A stretch of 64,000 bases of DNA, from NCBI GenBank assembly GCA_964564415.1, contig CAZMAV010000004.1, forward strand, positions 265,041 through 329,040. The letters are read 5' to 3'. This DNA comes from JALEFZ01 sp964564415. GTDB taxonomy: Bacteria > Bacteroidota > Bacteroidia > J057. The position numbers and the translations under genes were made by a program. Positions 45,101 to 50,386 of this stretch are shown piece after piece (within the stretch, counting starts at the first letter, position 1; every line of letters begins with the position of its first letter). The notes under the pieces were generated by a model. That model was not told where the DNA came from and made no database searches. It was given only the letters and a program-made list of their open reading frames with translations.

Positions 45101-45793
45101 GCTCCCGGTGGGATTGATGCTGGATGTAAAATTGACATTCAAAGGGGCTGCACAGCCATTGGCGGGACTGGCTATAAAATCGACATTGGCGATCTCGGTG
45201 ATATCGATCAGGTCATTTCGGGTGAGGGCATCGCGGCAGCCAAAGGTATCTGTTACAACCAGGATAACCGAATAGCTCCCCGTCGTTAAGTAGATATGAT
45301 TGGGATTTCTGGCCGTATCTACGATTCCATCCCCAAAATCCCACTCCCAGGCAGTGATCCTTCCGCTGCCGGCGCTGGAAGCATCGGAAAAATTGATCGA
45401 AAGAGGAGCACAGCCATTGGTGGTATCCTGGGTAAAATTTGCAGTGGGGTCTGCATAGACCCTGATGTAAGCTACCTCGGTCCGAGTGTCGGTAAATCCC
45501 CCCGAAGTATCCACCACAGTCAGCCTCACAGTGTAGGTGCCAGGTATATCATAGGTGGCGACCACATCATCAAAGGTCGAAGTATTGCCATTGCCAAAGT
45601 CCCAGAAATAGAGGTCTGGGTCCCCGGTAGAAAGGTCGGTAAAGCGAACCGTCAAGGGACTACAACCCGTCCTTTGATTGGCTGTGAAGTTGGCATTTAC
45701 CTGAGCCTGAGTCTCTGCCCCAAAGAGAAAGAAGAGCAGTGCTAGGACAGATAAATTAAAATATGAATCCAATTTTCGTACAGAATATCCCAT
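30167..45793 (-). CDS. Giant secreted surface protein with 56 PKD-like domains and T9SS type B sorting domain
   Basis: 5208 residues, uninterrupted, ATG start. The signal peptide ends FGAETQAQ. I count 56 PKD-like repeats by the WxFGDG motif (a few variants: WSLGDG, WEWDLDDG, FEWYVDDS, WDWDYGDG) from residue about 33 to 4745, mean 84 residues. Most repeats have a Cys in the GCxP strand and another in the late GC strand, suggesting one disulfide per domain. From repeat 14 the domains cycle A-B-C. Residues about 4748-5115 are fibronectin-III-like. The last 85 residues are the gliding-motility C-terminal domain (AFTPNGDGVNDEFRLKG, VFSRWGLLIYEG, DFWDGTYQGAQVSEGTYVY), which directs export by the type IX system and cell-surface attachment. 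An adhesin or gliding role is inferred. Confidence 0.95.
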   Translation of the reverse strand: MGYSVRKLDSYFNLSVLALLFFLFGAETQAQVNANFTANQRTGCSPLTVRFTDLSTGDPDLYFWDFGNGNTSTFDDVVATYDIPGTYTVRLTVVDTSGGFTDTRTEVAYIRVYADPTANFTQDTTNGCAPLSINFSDASSAGSGRITAWEWDFGDGIVDTARNPNHIYLTTGSYSVILVVTDTFGCRDALTRNDLIDITEIANVDFIASPANGCAAPLNVNFTSSINPTGSYTYLWDFGDGATSTAANPSHTYIADGSYTVSLTVIDNNGCQEQVEKTEYIVIDNPVAAFRALDTSICSGRPIQFINQSTGANSYNWSFGNGNTSTEENPTVSFAAPGTYSVTLNAINTAGCNDILSRTGYINVYATPAPSFTAQPSNTGCDSPLFVSFVDNSIGNVVSWQWDFGNGHISSSATPTTTYLNEGLYDVSLTVTTADGCQATESIPNYIQLAQPDVDFAASVTEGCAPLNVAFTNLSTSTADPITTYLWNFGDGSTSGQANPNHSYVNSGIYDVRLTVITQSGCSETMTFSNITVGDTPLANFIANPRVVCVGQNVDFASTSLGNPLQYYWSLGDGGSAFVPNPIYAYGDTGTFGVQLIISNFGCRDTFFDPAFIQVEGAVAGFDARPEQACNPPTTVLFTDNSVNASRWYWNFGDGNTDSVANPSHVFNSVGTFTVTQVVTDTVSGCSEDATFDIVITEPQAGLSADQNYGCAPFQVNFTNSSVDANTFIWDFGDGNISTNANPSHTYQSPGVYTVSLYASDGTCGDTLIMDSLITVAGPEADFDALNLTGCAPLSTTFSDLSVNNPGAPLVSWQWSFGDGNSGSGPNPGHTYNQAGDYDVRLIVLDADGCVDTVSKAAFIQPTFPRAAFTTTDSTSCPGSLISFVNQSSGLGVSYLWDFGDGNTSTTPNPFHLYPNNGSYNVSLSVTDVNGCTDTEIKTNYVSISKPIANFTADTSSATCPPLTVSFTDQSNALGGTINSWLWDFGDGSNSTLANPQKIFNSGGDFDVSLIVGTRDGCRDTLIRPSMIQITGPSGSFSMSPSEGCQPLDVNFSVISLNPSWIYNWDFGDGTGGTGTTVTHRYFTDTTISPLLLVEDSAGCIVPIRSNNPVIIRPRPEVAFTSNQSEICLGESVSFTNQSTSKRPVVSYEWDFGDGNLSNLSNPSHVYTDTGAYQVQLRVFTLDGCTDTASAPIEIRVTSPPVAAFTPSPDAGCNPTTVSFLEASSGYFPIVDWTWNFGDGVGDNGQFIAPHSYTNSGVYQASLTVRDTRGCTGTTTQNVTIYPLPDPDFSAFRYGCAPISVSFSDLTSGSANIVAWEWNFGDGLTSTDQNPVHIYANDGLYTVTLTVTDDRGCQQTIVKPAYIRLARPSVNFTSNAGVSCPPQQVEFRDLSLSDTTLSYRWNFGDGSPLATAANPIHTFYGPDTFDVELIVSDLFGCRDTLLRPQHVITQNPPSASFSVSDSAACVPQNIVFTSTSSGNDGATVTAYRWGFGAGSGGNTPSTSFLYTNPGTYNASLEIIDDNGCRDTAYKTINIFPNPQVDFVAGDTMGCSVTSIQFFDLSTGAFAPVSWNWDFGDGSIGSGQNPVHTYVNDGQYTVSLEATDVNGCSATATKTNYIRLDHPSAAFSSSSIQSCPGETISFRDNSFGPLPLATWRWDFGDGSPLGTAQNPSHVYTTAGSYTVTLTIMDVAGCSDTIHQSIPIEIYSPPVADFTYSPNRGCESLTVNFTNTSTAGSAPIVSSYWIFGDGAITGVPNPTHVYSNPGLYNVSLVLLDANGCQDTLTQVVEVLELPEVNFVAVPPVSCAPQTLTFIDSTQSPYTLVGWEWDFGDGNTSTSNQPVHMYTADGLYTVQLVVTDINGCKDSLIRNQYIRLAHPVADFTIDRSIVCPNEPIGVTFTDASTHDTTLTNWQWDFGDGNGGSGQVVAHSYASPGTYTVTLRTTDILGCQDVDTMINVVRVRNAPQTAFNISDSANCTPLTAQLTDTSLPGDGNIVDWDWDFGNGDGSLQQNPLYTWSTPGTYTLSLTTTDIHGCSSLASKILEAFEVPVSDFYTADTLGCAPATITFNNLTNSAQPVSLRKWYFGDGDSAINIVNPTHTYQNDGNYSVSLISVDQNGCVDTTVKPNYIRLSHPVAQFSFDQSEVCPNVPVGVSFTDQSIPEHPLVAWNWNFGDGNSSSLQNPTHSYASPGNYPIVLEVTNIYGCIDRDTFPTSITVLNPPLVSFTVSDSADCTPFSLNLTDASGMGDAAINTWEWDFGDGNQSFLQNTNHTYGNPGIYEVELKVTDANGCQDSANLSVEAYRLPDPDFVANDSLGCSGQVFNFTDRSAGASMLSTWEWDFGDGNTSNLRNPSHTYVSEGSYSVSLRVTDVNGCSRTLTKTNYINLSLPVADFNSDIQEACPGTNINFSDLSLPDHPIQTWKWDFGDGNTSTLQNPVHAYVSPGVYTVSLVITNSYGCRDTLSKANYIRIFNGPTPQFTLSDTAGCAPLRVNFTNTSVGNSAAISSLRWDFGNGDTAISQTPAATFLSSGNYTVALQVTDGNGCQGSVSRSVEVFDNPDASFFAVNNSGCPPLAVSFGNTSSGPVGLSGFEWDFGDGNSSNISSPNHVYGSMGIYDVRLIVTDLNGCRDTMLRNDYVEVRRPQADFQISSIDLCEGEQVTFSDNSIPDTTLVDWRWDFGDGNSGSGATATHIYTSSGTYTVSLIVENVLGCTDTVFKTNVVQVADKPDASFVLSDTAGCTPFSLILTNTSTANTWPITAYEWQFGDGNGAATLAASHTYTQAGIYEITLVARDQNACTDTARRQVISRPLPNSDFATADSVGCAPRTVNFQNSSGGAAALSDYFWDFGDGNTSNAQFPSHTYTANGVYDVSLTVEDVFGCRQTLVRPNYIRLSEPVADFIQSASKVCPGIDIIFTDASLADTSLIGWGWDFGDGSTGNGPSIPHRYTQPGFYTVSLTVTNVNGCSDSRSKTAIIEVVNGPQAAFAISDTVGCTPLASTLTDTSIPGDTGIVAWSWDFGNGLTGSGSTESELFTLPGSYDVQLIVRDRLGCEDTTVRRVEAIPLPQADFSASSTLGCDETITFFDDTQTPANIVAWEWDFGDGNSSNLETPTHTYTLTGSYTVSLVVTDNFGCTDTIVKPDYINLTRPIAIFAQDRDEVCPGGTIQFFDFSIPDFPIVSRSWNFGDGTTATGSNPLHTYDQPGIYTVTLTIVNTQGCTDSESGTIEVFAPPTAQIGTSITEACAPLTLDLENLSILGGGPLIGQTWDFGDGRSSSQSNPSLTYTQAGDYRVSLAVVDANGCAHDTSILIRVNEVPQVDFTADGRRGCAPQSINFQAQVFAAASIQSWNWDFGDGNTSNQENPSHVYTSDGTYDVKLVVVDANGCTDSLTKTQFIRLSHPQAAFSHLTDGFCPPVRASFEDQSIEDTTLTSWNWNFGDGSTSNQENPVHIYPNSGNYSVRLIVGNVMGCRDTLLKPSLIQVNEGPTASFTPGDTANCTPLSINFASTAQAGDAPIDSYEWDFGNGLTSTQVNPVMTFGSPGTYDVSLIVADDAGCRDTTQAEVRARALPRVDFSVSDTLGCAPKTINFFDQSIASGAIVSWFWDFGDGNTSNAQFPIHTYAANGNYDVSLTIEDEFGCVQTLSRPDYIRLGPPEVIFSLSPANICPGTEVSFTDFSQTVSDVVAWNWDFGDGNTSTQKNPQNTYDTPGGYTVSLTISDASGCVTTLTKVDTIEVYSPPVASFNPSEFASCPPLNASFANTSSNGSSPILNWEWDLDDGVSSVFTNPSRSYANPGNYDIRLIVTDGNGCRDTASEQIQVYEPPRVYFLASDSLGCSPFAVTFQDQSNRGDGQLMDWTWSFGDGNGGNGQFPTHTYSSDGIYDVSLVVEDEYGCRDSLVKNNYIRLSHPIADFRVASTQECPGTNISFIDQSIPDTTLTGWLWNFGDGNTSTDRNPVHFYTQGGTYDVSLTVTNILGCSHTFTRSQEVEILDGPQAIFTPSALRGCGPMEVSFVDNSIGNSSPIVAWNWDFGDGASSMANNPVHTFVAPGIYEVELSVTDNNGCEHTFNREIEVLNGPRAAFMSVDTLGCAPATTDFTDLSTGPQSIVDWRWNFGDGKTSDLQFPSHTYQTDGNYDVELLVEDVEGCRDTLLRPQYIRLTNPQADFSMDVQEGCPGMEVSFTDESRADTTLVGWLWDFGDGNTSVVRAPRHVYSSPGTYTVSLTITNVKGCSKTRIIPNAVRIFTPPTADFRVSDSLGCVPFGISMNDQSQAGEAAISIWEWDFGNGDTSMIQEPSYAYSDAGIQSIRMVIEDDYGCRDSLLKEVEAVASPLANFISPDTFGCAPQVANFLDLSTDDTYNIVRWSWTFGDGDSALISQPAHTYQNDGVYTLSLKVENEVGCSDRLEKPAYIRYDHPLADFEADLRGGCPGTLVQFSDLSIGDTTLVAWRWDFGDGNISVQQNPSHLYAQPGNYDVSLFITNIHGCQDSISFDDLIQISGGPVASFLPSDTSNCGPFTATFTDFSSSAVGIADFEWYVDDSLAGRSQNFSLFMDEDGRKIVSLVVEDNNGCRDTTSRAIFLRNAPQVDFSPSDTIGCAPQVISFSDETQHLIESWNWNFGDGTTSTEQNPAHTYDQDGVYTVSLEVVDPFGCRGSMTKVNLINLDHPEADFVAEYQSDCPPVVANFTATANSQSGIAKWDWDYGDGNKATTLVPTASHPYDAAGIYDVRLRVTDSVGCQVEVAKDQLIEVFGDIIPVPIGVRKASVLNGNQVEVTFERQGLEEEFAEYTVYREEPGTGYIAVYQTSYINDTVFIDRGVSTESRSHCYKVTVTNLCGRESLLAGTEAHCTVEARADVLPGRILLRWNPYRGWDEVSQYEIFRVRDYDVANASFIGVVDGSQTSFEEELDDCFNDVSYRVLAIGTTPQERSWSDTTQVLGENAQQAEATAMLRATVEDNRYTLVEWEPFDIPNVSVIYVEKSENGGSFTTYATLPEGEEKFQDLNTDVNRSSYAYRVSAQDSCGNTTSVSDVGKTILLEAGREGSEIKLDWTAYESWRFGVDRYRIERFNEAANQWEVLDFVQGTQQSYLDQSGPLEQSRYCYRVVALERGGNRLESLSNEVCLDFETSVYAASAFTPNGDGVNDEFRLKGFLVDQIEWKVFSRWGLLIYEGKSLDDFWDGTYQGAQVSEGTYVYIAKGTGKNGLPFLFRGSITLLR
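31826..42470 (-). repeat. Three-PKD-domain super-repeat (about 750-770 bp period)
   Basis: Type A domains open with YIRLSHPVADF-like sequence and carry CPG plus SIPDTTL. Their starts fall near 31826, 32576, 33338, 34097, 34859, 35618, 36373, 37125, 37888, 38644, 39412, 40181, 40943, 41702 and 42450. Between successive A starts lie one B domain (SDTAGCTPL with WDFGNG or WEWDFG) and one C domain (LP-DF-a-DSLGCAP with FGDGNTSN). That is 14 full A-B-C sets plus a final A, with no phase slip. Domains 1-13 (42470-45700) do not follow it. Confidence 0.85.
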
Positions 45794-46397
45794 AACCGCG
45801 AGGCCTTAAGTTTTTATTTAGGGGAGAGAAAGTTCACTTTTAATACTTTTATCAATCATAAAAATACCAAAGACCTATACACTTGCCCTATGGGATGTAA
45901 GCATGTAGGGGGCATTGTTCACTTGGAGAGATTGCTCCACGTAATACTATTCCCTTACAAAGAGAATTTCATATGATCCTTGACGAAGCTTACCCTTCCC
46001 ACAGGTAGAAAAGCTATTTGTGAGGGATTATTGACCATTGATCCTGGATAGCTTGAATGTTAGAGGAGGAAGGAGTCTTCGACCTTTTGGCTGGACAAAT
46101 CTTTTCTAAATTCTTACGAAAATTCGAAGTAGGAAGAATTAGGAGAAGTCAGGGGCCTCCAATGGTCTGACAATCCGACCATTGAAGTTGGTTTTCAAGC
46201 CATTGATGGGGCAGGCTCTCCAAGACTGCTCCAAGGATAGTACTTTTATTTCGCAAAACTTTGAAGAAATATTGACTTATTTTTTCTATACTTTCGCAAG
46301 ATGAAGTAATCCAGATCGGTTGACCTTATGCTAATTCAGAAATTTCCGATCTGGCCCATCGCCTTTAAGCATCATTAAGATCAAGTACTTGAGTTCA
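45794..46397. promoter_or_regulatory. 604-bp divergent intergenic region with a CAATGGTC palindrome
   Basis: Lies between the giant gene and manC, transcribed divergently. CAATGGTC (46160-46167) and GACCATTG (46177-46184) form a perfect 8-bp inverted repeat with a 9-bp spacer, and the half-site GACCATTG occurs again at 46033-46040. This looks like a dimeric regulator site plus an auxiliary half-site. No ORF seen. TACTTTCG near 46291 resembles a -7 element for manC. Confidence 0.5.
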
Positions 46398-47483
46398 ATG
46401 CAGAATCCGAATCATTACGTAATCATCATGGCCGGAGGAATCGGCAGCAGGTTTTGGCCCATGAGCCGAGCTTCTTTTCCCAAGCAATTTCATGACATCC
46501 TCGGTACCGGCCATACCCTCATCCAGGATACCTTCAATCGCTTTGCCTCTTTTGTACCCACAGAAAATATCTACGTCGTCACCAACGACCGCTATTACGA
46601 CCTTGTTAAGCAACAACTACCCCAGTTGACAGACGACCAGGTACTGCTGGAACCCGTGGGCAGAAATACAGCTCCTTGTGTAGCTTATGCCGCATATAAG
46701 ATCAATAAGATCAACCCCAATGCCGTTTTCGTCGTCGCTCCCTCCGATCACCTCATTCTCAGAGAGGAAGTTTTTAGGAAAAAAATACTGCTGGGCCTAC
46801 AGGCATGTGCCGAACAGGACATTATCATGACCCTGGGCATTACCCCTACACGTCCCGATACTGGCTATGGCTACATACAGTACATCGAAAACCAGGAAAA
46901 TAAGGGCTATTACAAGGTCAGGACCTTTGCCGAAAAGCCCAAACTAGAGGTAGCCAAAAACTTCCTCGAGAGCGGAGAATACGTGTGGAATGCAGGAATC
47001 TTCCTCTTTTCGGCCCATACCATTCTCAAATCTTTTGATACCCACCTCCCCGATATCGCCGATCAATTCAGGCAAATCAAGGATCACTATTACACAGAAG
47101 GCGAAAAGGAGGCTATCGGTACGACCTACACCTCCTGCGAAAACATATCCATGGACCATGGAATCATGGAAAAAGCCGAAAATGTTCACGTTATCCCCGG
47201 AGAATTTGGATGGAGCGACCTGGGTACCTGGGGTTCTGTTCACAGCAACTCAGACCGGGATTTCCACCAAAACGCCGTACAGGGCGAGGTCATCGCCTAT
47301 GAATCCTTCAATAACATGATCAAGACCACCAAAAAAGATAAGGTCGTGGTCATCAAGGGCCTAGACGGATTGATCATCGTCGATACAGAGGATGCCCTTC
47401 TGGTCTGTAAAAAGGAAGATGAACAGTTTATCAAGACCATTGTCGGAGACCTCAAAAGCTCCAAAGGCGAGCCCTACGTCTAG
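46398..47483 (+). CDS. manC: Mannose-1-phosphate guanylyltransferase
   Basis: 361 residues from the ATG at 46398; the longer frame uses TTG. It makes GDP-mannose from mannose-1-phosphate and GTP for glycan synthesis. The nucleotide-binding signature is VIIMAGGIGSRFWPMSRASF PKQF in sequence, with the Lys that contacts pyrophosphate. Others are LLEPVGRNTAPCVAYAA, VFVVAPSDHLI, and FAEKPKLEVAKNFLESGEYV followed by WNAGIF; the late GEFGWSDLGTWGS is also typical. It lacks the C-terminal isomerase domain of bifunctional AlgA/ManC enzymes, as usual in Bacteroidota. Monocistronic; 91 bp before asd. Confidence 0.95.
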   Translation: MQNPNHYVIIMAGGIGSRFWPMSRASFPKQFHDILGTGHTLIQDTFNRFASFVPTENIYVVTNDRYYDLVKQQLPQLTDDQVLLEPVGRNTAPCVAYAAYKINKINPNAVFVVAPSDHLILREEVFRKKILLGLQACAEQDIIMTLGITPTRPDTGYGYIQYIENQENKGYYKVRTFAEKPKLEVAKNFLESGEYVWNAGIFLFSAHTILKSFDTHLPDIADQFRQIKDHYYTEGEKEAIGTTYTSCENISMDHGIMEKAENVHVIPGEFGWSDLGTWGSVHSNSDRDFHQNAVQGEVIAYESFNNMIKTTKKDKVVVIKGLDGLIIVDTEDALLVCKKEDEQFIKTIVGDLKSSKGEPYV

Positions 47484-47574
47484 GTTTTTGAGAAAGTGAA
47501 TTTTGTTGGAGAAATGACAGGATAATTCTCGGGCTCTCCCTTATATTTACCGCCTGAATCAAAACAGGAGAGAA

Positions 47575-48552
47575 ATGAAAATTGCAGTTGTAGGCGTTAC
47601 TGGATTGGTGGGTACAGAAATGCTCAATGTTCTGGAGGAAAGAAATTTTCCCGTCACCGAACTCATCCCTGTGGCATCTGCCCGCTCGGTGGGCAAGAAG
47701 GTGCAGTTTAGGGGCAACCAATGGAAAGTGGTCGGCATGGAAGAAGGTATAGCGGCTGGAGCAGAGATTGCTCTCTTTTCAGCCGGAGGCTCTACCAGCA
47801 AAGAGTTTGCTCCTAAGTTCGTAGCTGCCGGAACCACCGTCATCGACAACTCGTCGGCCTGGCGCATGGATCCCGAAATCCCTCTGGTTGTCCCCGAGGT
47901 GAACCTCGAAGCAGCCAAAGGCGCAAAATTGATTGCCAATCCCAATTGCTCCACCATTCAGATGGTCGTCGCTCTCGACCCTCTGCATCGGGCCTTTGGA
48001 ATCAAGCGCCTCGTCATTTCTACTTATCAATCCGTAACCGGTACGGGAAAAGCAGCCTGGGATCAGCTCATGAAGGAACGTAGCGGGGAGGCCCACGAAT
48101 CGGTATACCCCCACCCCATTGATCTCAACTGCCTCCCCCATTGTGATGTATTCTTCGACAACGGATATACCAAGGAGGAGATGAAATTGGTCCACGAAAC
48201 CAGGAAGATTCTGGATAGCCCTCACATTGGAATCACTGCCACCGCCGTTAGGGTGCCTGTGTACGGAGGACACTCAGAAGCTGTCAACGCCGAGTTTGAA
48301 AAGCCTTTTACCCTGGAAAAGGTTAGGGAAATTTTTGCTGGAGCAGCTAACCTCATCGTCATGGATGACCCGGCAAATAATGTCTATCCCATGCCCCGCA
48401 ATGCCCATGGCAAAGACGAGACCTTTGTAGGTCGGATTCGCAGGGACGAATCTATTGACAATGGCCTCAACCTTTGGATCGTAGCCGACAACCTCAGGAA
48501 GGGAGCTGCCACCAATGCCGTTCAGATTGCAGAGTGGATCATAAGGCAGTAG
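47575..48552 (+). CDS. asd: Aspartate-semialdehyde dehydrogenase
   Basis: 325 residues, ATG start, with an AGGAG four to eight bases upstream, unusual in this window. It converts aspartyl phosphate to aspartate semialdehyde with NADPH, for lysine/diaminopimelate, threonine and methionine. NADP loop: VVGVTGLVGTEML near residue 4. The catalytic Cys125 lies in NPNCSTIQM, and the catalytic His233 in VPVYGGHSEAVN. The C-terminus ends NLWIVADNLRKGAATNAVQI, as in the family. Single gene, own promoter. Confidence 0.96.
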   Translation: MKIAVVGVTGLVGTEMLNVLEERNFPVTELIPVASARSVGKKVQFRGNQWKVVGMEEGIAAGAEIALFSAGGSTSKEFAPKFVAAGTTVIDNSSAWRMDPEIPLVVPEVNLEAAKGAKLIANPNCSTIQMVVALDPLHRAFGIKRLVISTYQSVTGTGKAAWDQLMKERSGEAHESVYPHPIDLNCLPHCDVFFDNGYTKEEMKLVHETRKILDSPHIGITATAVRVPVYGGHSEAVNAEFEKPFTLEKVREIFAGAANLIVMDDPANNVYPMPRNAHGKDETFVGRIRRDESIDNGLNLWIVADNLRKGAATNAVQIAEWIIRQ

Positions 48553-48629
48553 AGAAGGAGGGGCCTTCATTTAGGAACAGAGAATTGGGTGGAATCCAAA
48601 GCCATGGCCCTATACAGTCTACTGCTTTT

Positions 48630-49970
48630 CTACCAAATTCGCTTTCCAACCCCTATCAACCAGCGAAACTGAAAGAAACCCTCCTCTGCCGGAGGGTTGG
48701 ACAGGAAAAATGGAAAATCCACGCGAAGGCGAAATCCTCGAAACAGGGGATTGATCAGCAGCCCTTCCTCTTCAATCAAAAACCCAATACCTGCGTCTGA
48801 GCGCCACCTGTCAAATTTGGCTGGCCCCAAAAATGTATTCCCCTTATTGGTACCAAGTATGCCAAGGTCGTAAAAAGCATAAACCCTTCCCTTGGTTTTG
48901 AACAGCTCCGAGGCAAAGAGTTGGCGACCGATTTCAAGACTCAGGGATGCTCCATGGGCTCCAAACCATGAGGGATCAAAATCGTCAAATTCCGCCCGAT
49001 AGGCATTGTAGCCCCTTAAGTTGATTCCTCCAGCCTGCTGAAAGTTGCCGGTAAGCCTACCCTGGTCGCGGAAAACAAAGTTTTGAGGAATCAGGCCACG
49101 GCTGCGAGACAAGGGATGATGGCCCATATCCAAAGGTGAGGATCCGCCTAGCAACAGCGAAGATTCCAAGGGCAGTTTTCCTGTCAGATAGCGACCGAAG
49201 GCCTGGACTTCCAGGGTCCACCCTTTTTTCATCCCCGATACACCTGAGTGAAAGTTTAAGCCCGCATAATTGGACTCTCCTCCCGGTCCCGTACCTATGA
49301 GCCCAGCCTTGAGCCTCCACTGCAAGTCCCTTTTGATGGCTACCCTTTCATAAATCAATTGTAGGTAAGCATTGCGCTTTCTTTCCTCCCATAAAAAAGG
49401 AAAAAGTAGGTGATCACGATAGGACTGAGATTCCAGGTAAGCCATACTGTAAGAGAAGTACCAGGATCGCTGCCGGATCCAATTATCATCGGATAGATCA
49501 ATCTTGGTCAATTGGGACCATAAGGAATGATGCTGAATCCCGTCTCGTCTGAGACTTTTTAAATAGAGAGAAGCTGTCTGATTACCTATGGTAACTCCCC
49601 TTGATAAAACAAAGGAGTAATGGTAGCGCATAAAGCTGTCCTGAAAGCTTTCCAAGGAGGCAAAGCTCCCCCTTTGCCTTCTCAAGCCAGCGGCATACCT
49701 GAGACTTCCCCTGACCAACCAGTCTTTTGAAATGTAAGAGGCACCTACACCTCCTTGTAGTCCGGTAAATCCACCATAGTAGAGAGAAGGAAAAATTCTT
49801 ATTTCTCCGCCTCTTTTCTCTTCCCCATGTAGTGAATCGATGGGGAGAAAAAACCAGGGATGGAAAGAAAGCTTCAACTTTGGCCTTTCCTGAGCACCGA
49901 GGGGAAAAACCAGCCCAAGGAAAAGTAGGAGAAGAAGCAGGACTGTTGCTGTATGAGTCTTTATGTGCAT
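48630..49970 (-). CDS. Outer-membrane beta-barrel protein, BamA/Omp85-like barrel
   Basis: 446 residues, ATG start. Signal peptide to about residue 26 (LVFPLGAQ). The mature part is made of amphipathic strands (GGFTGLQGGVGASYISKDWL near residue 65), with INLRGYNAYRAEF near 320 recalling the conserved RGY loop of Omp85 barrels. It ends in aromatic-rich strands, FFQFRWLIGVGKRIW. No POTRA domains precede the barrel. Similar barrel regions occur fused to M1 peptidases in Bacteroidota, but here it is alone. Converges with asd. Function unknown beyond outer-membrane location. Confidence 0.65.
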   Translation of the reverse strand: MHIKTHTATVLLLLLLFLGLVFPLGAQERPKLKLSFHPWFFLPIDSLHGEEKRGGEIRIFPSLYYGGFTGLQGGVGASYISKDWLVRGSLRYAAGLRRQRGSFASLESFQDSFMRYHYSFVLSRGVTIGNQTASLYLKSLRRDGIQHHSLWSQLTKIDLSDDNWIRQRSWYFSYSMAYLESQSYRDHLLFPFLWEERKRNAYLQLIYERVAIKRDLQWRLKAGLIGTGPGGESNYAGLNFHSGVSGMKKGWTLEVQAFGRYLTGKLPLESSLLLGGSSPLDMGHHPLSRSRGLIPQNFVFRDQGRLTGNFQQAGGINLRGYNAYRAEFDDFDPSWFGAHGASLSLEIGRQLFASELFKTKGRVYAFYDLGILGTNKGNTFLGPAKFDRWRSDAGIGFLIEEEGLLINPLFRGFRLRVDFPFFLSNPPAEEGFFQFRWLIGVGKRIW

Positions 49971-50220
49971 GGGTGTTAGGTGTTGTAGACAAAATTAATA
50001 CAAAGCAGGACAAGGGATAACTGAAGTATGAGCGGTCATCAATAATGGAAAACCTGGCAGCTGAAAAAAATTATCTCCACAATTTTGATCGAAAAAGATT
50101 ACGTAATCGATTTCGGTTAAAAAATTCGAATCAAATCTCCCATTCCTATTGATTCTAATTATAAAAAGGACCAACTTAGGAATGTAGTTAGTATTTATTT
50201 AGCAATTTTTGAGGAAAGCA

Positions 50221-50255
50221 GAGGTACAGGCGGAGGCCTGTACCTCCTTTTTTTT
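50221..50255 (+). terminator. Orphan rho-independent terminator upstream of glpD
   Basis: Perfect 11-bp stem GAGGTACAGGC (50221-50231) / GCCTGTACCTC (50236-50246), GGAG loop, then eight Ts. No annotated plus-strand gene ends nearby: the region 49971-50220 is AT-rich and holds only a 35-codon ORF (50045-50152) and a perfect palindrome GATTACGTAATC at 50097-50108. It may terminate a small RNA or act as an attenuator of the gene starting at 50387. Confidence 0.85.
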
Positions 50256-50386
50256 GGCTTTTTCACAAACCACCTTTGTCCTAAGAAAGTTGAGCTAAGA
50301 CGAGCCAGGCTTTTGGGCAAATTTACTTTTTTATTTTGCCAAAAGCCTTTAACATGCATGGACAACTTTTATATTCTCTGTCGATT

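Noticed and set aside
30986..45745. Some thirty plus-strand ORFs of 60-200 codons opposite the giant gene
   Set aside because: They recur with the PKD period and are antisense reflections of the repeated WDFGDGN/SHTY codons, with no signal peptides, family motifs or starts.
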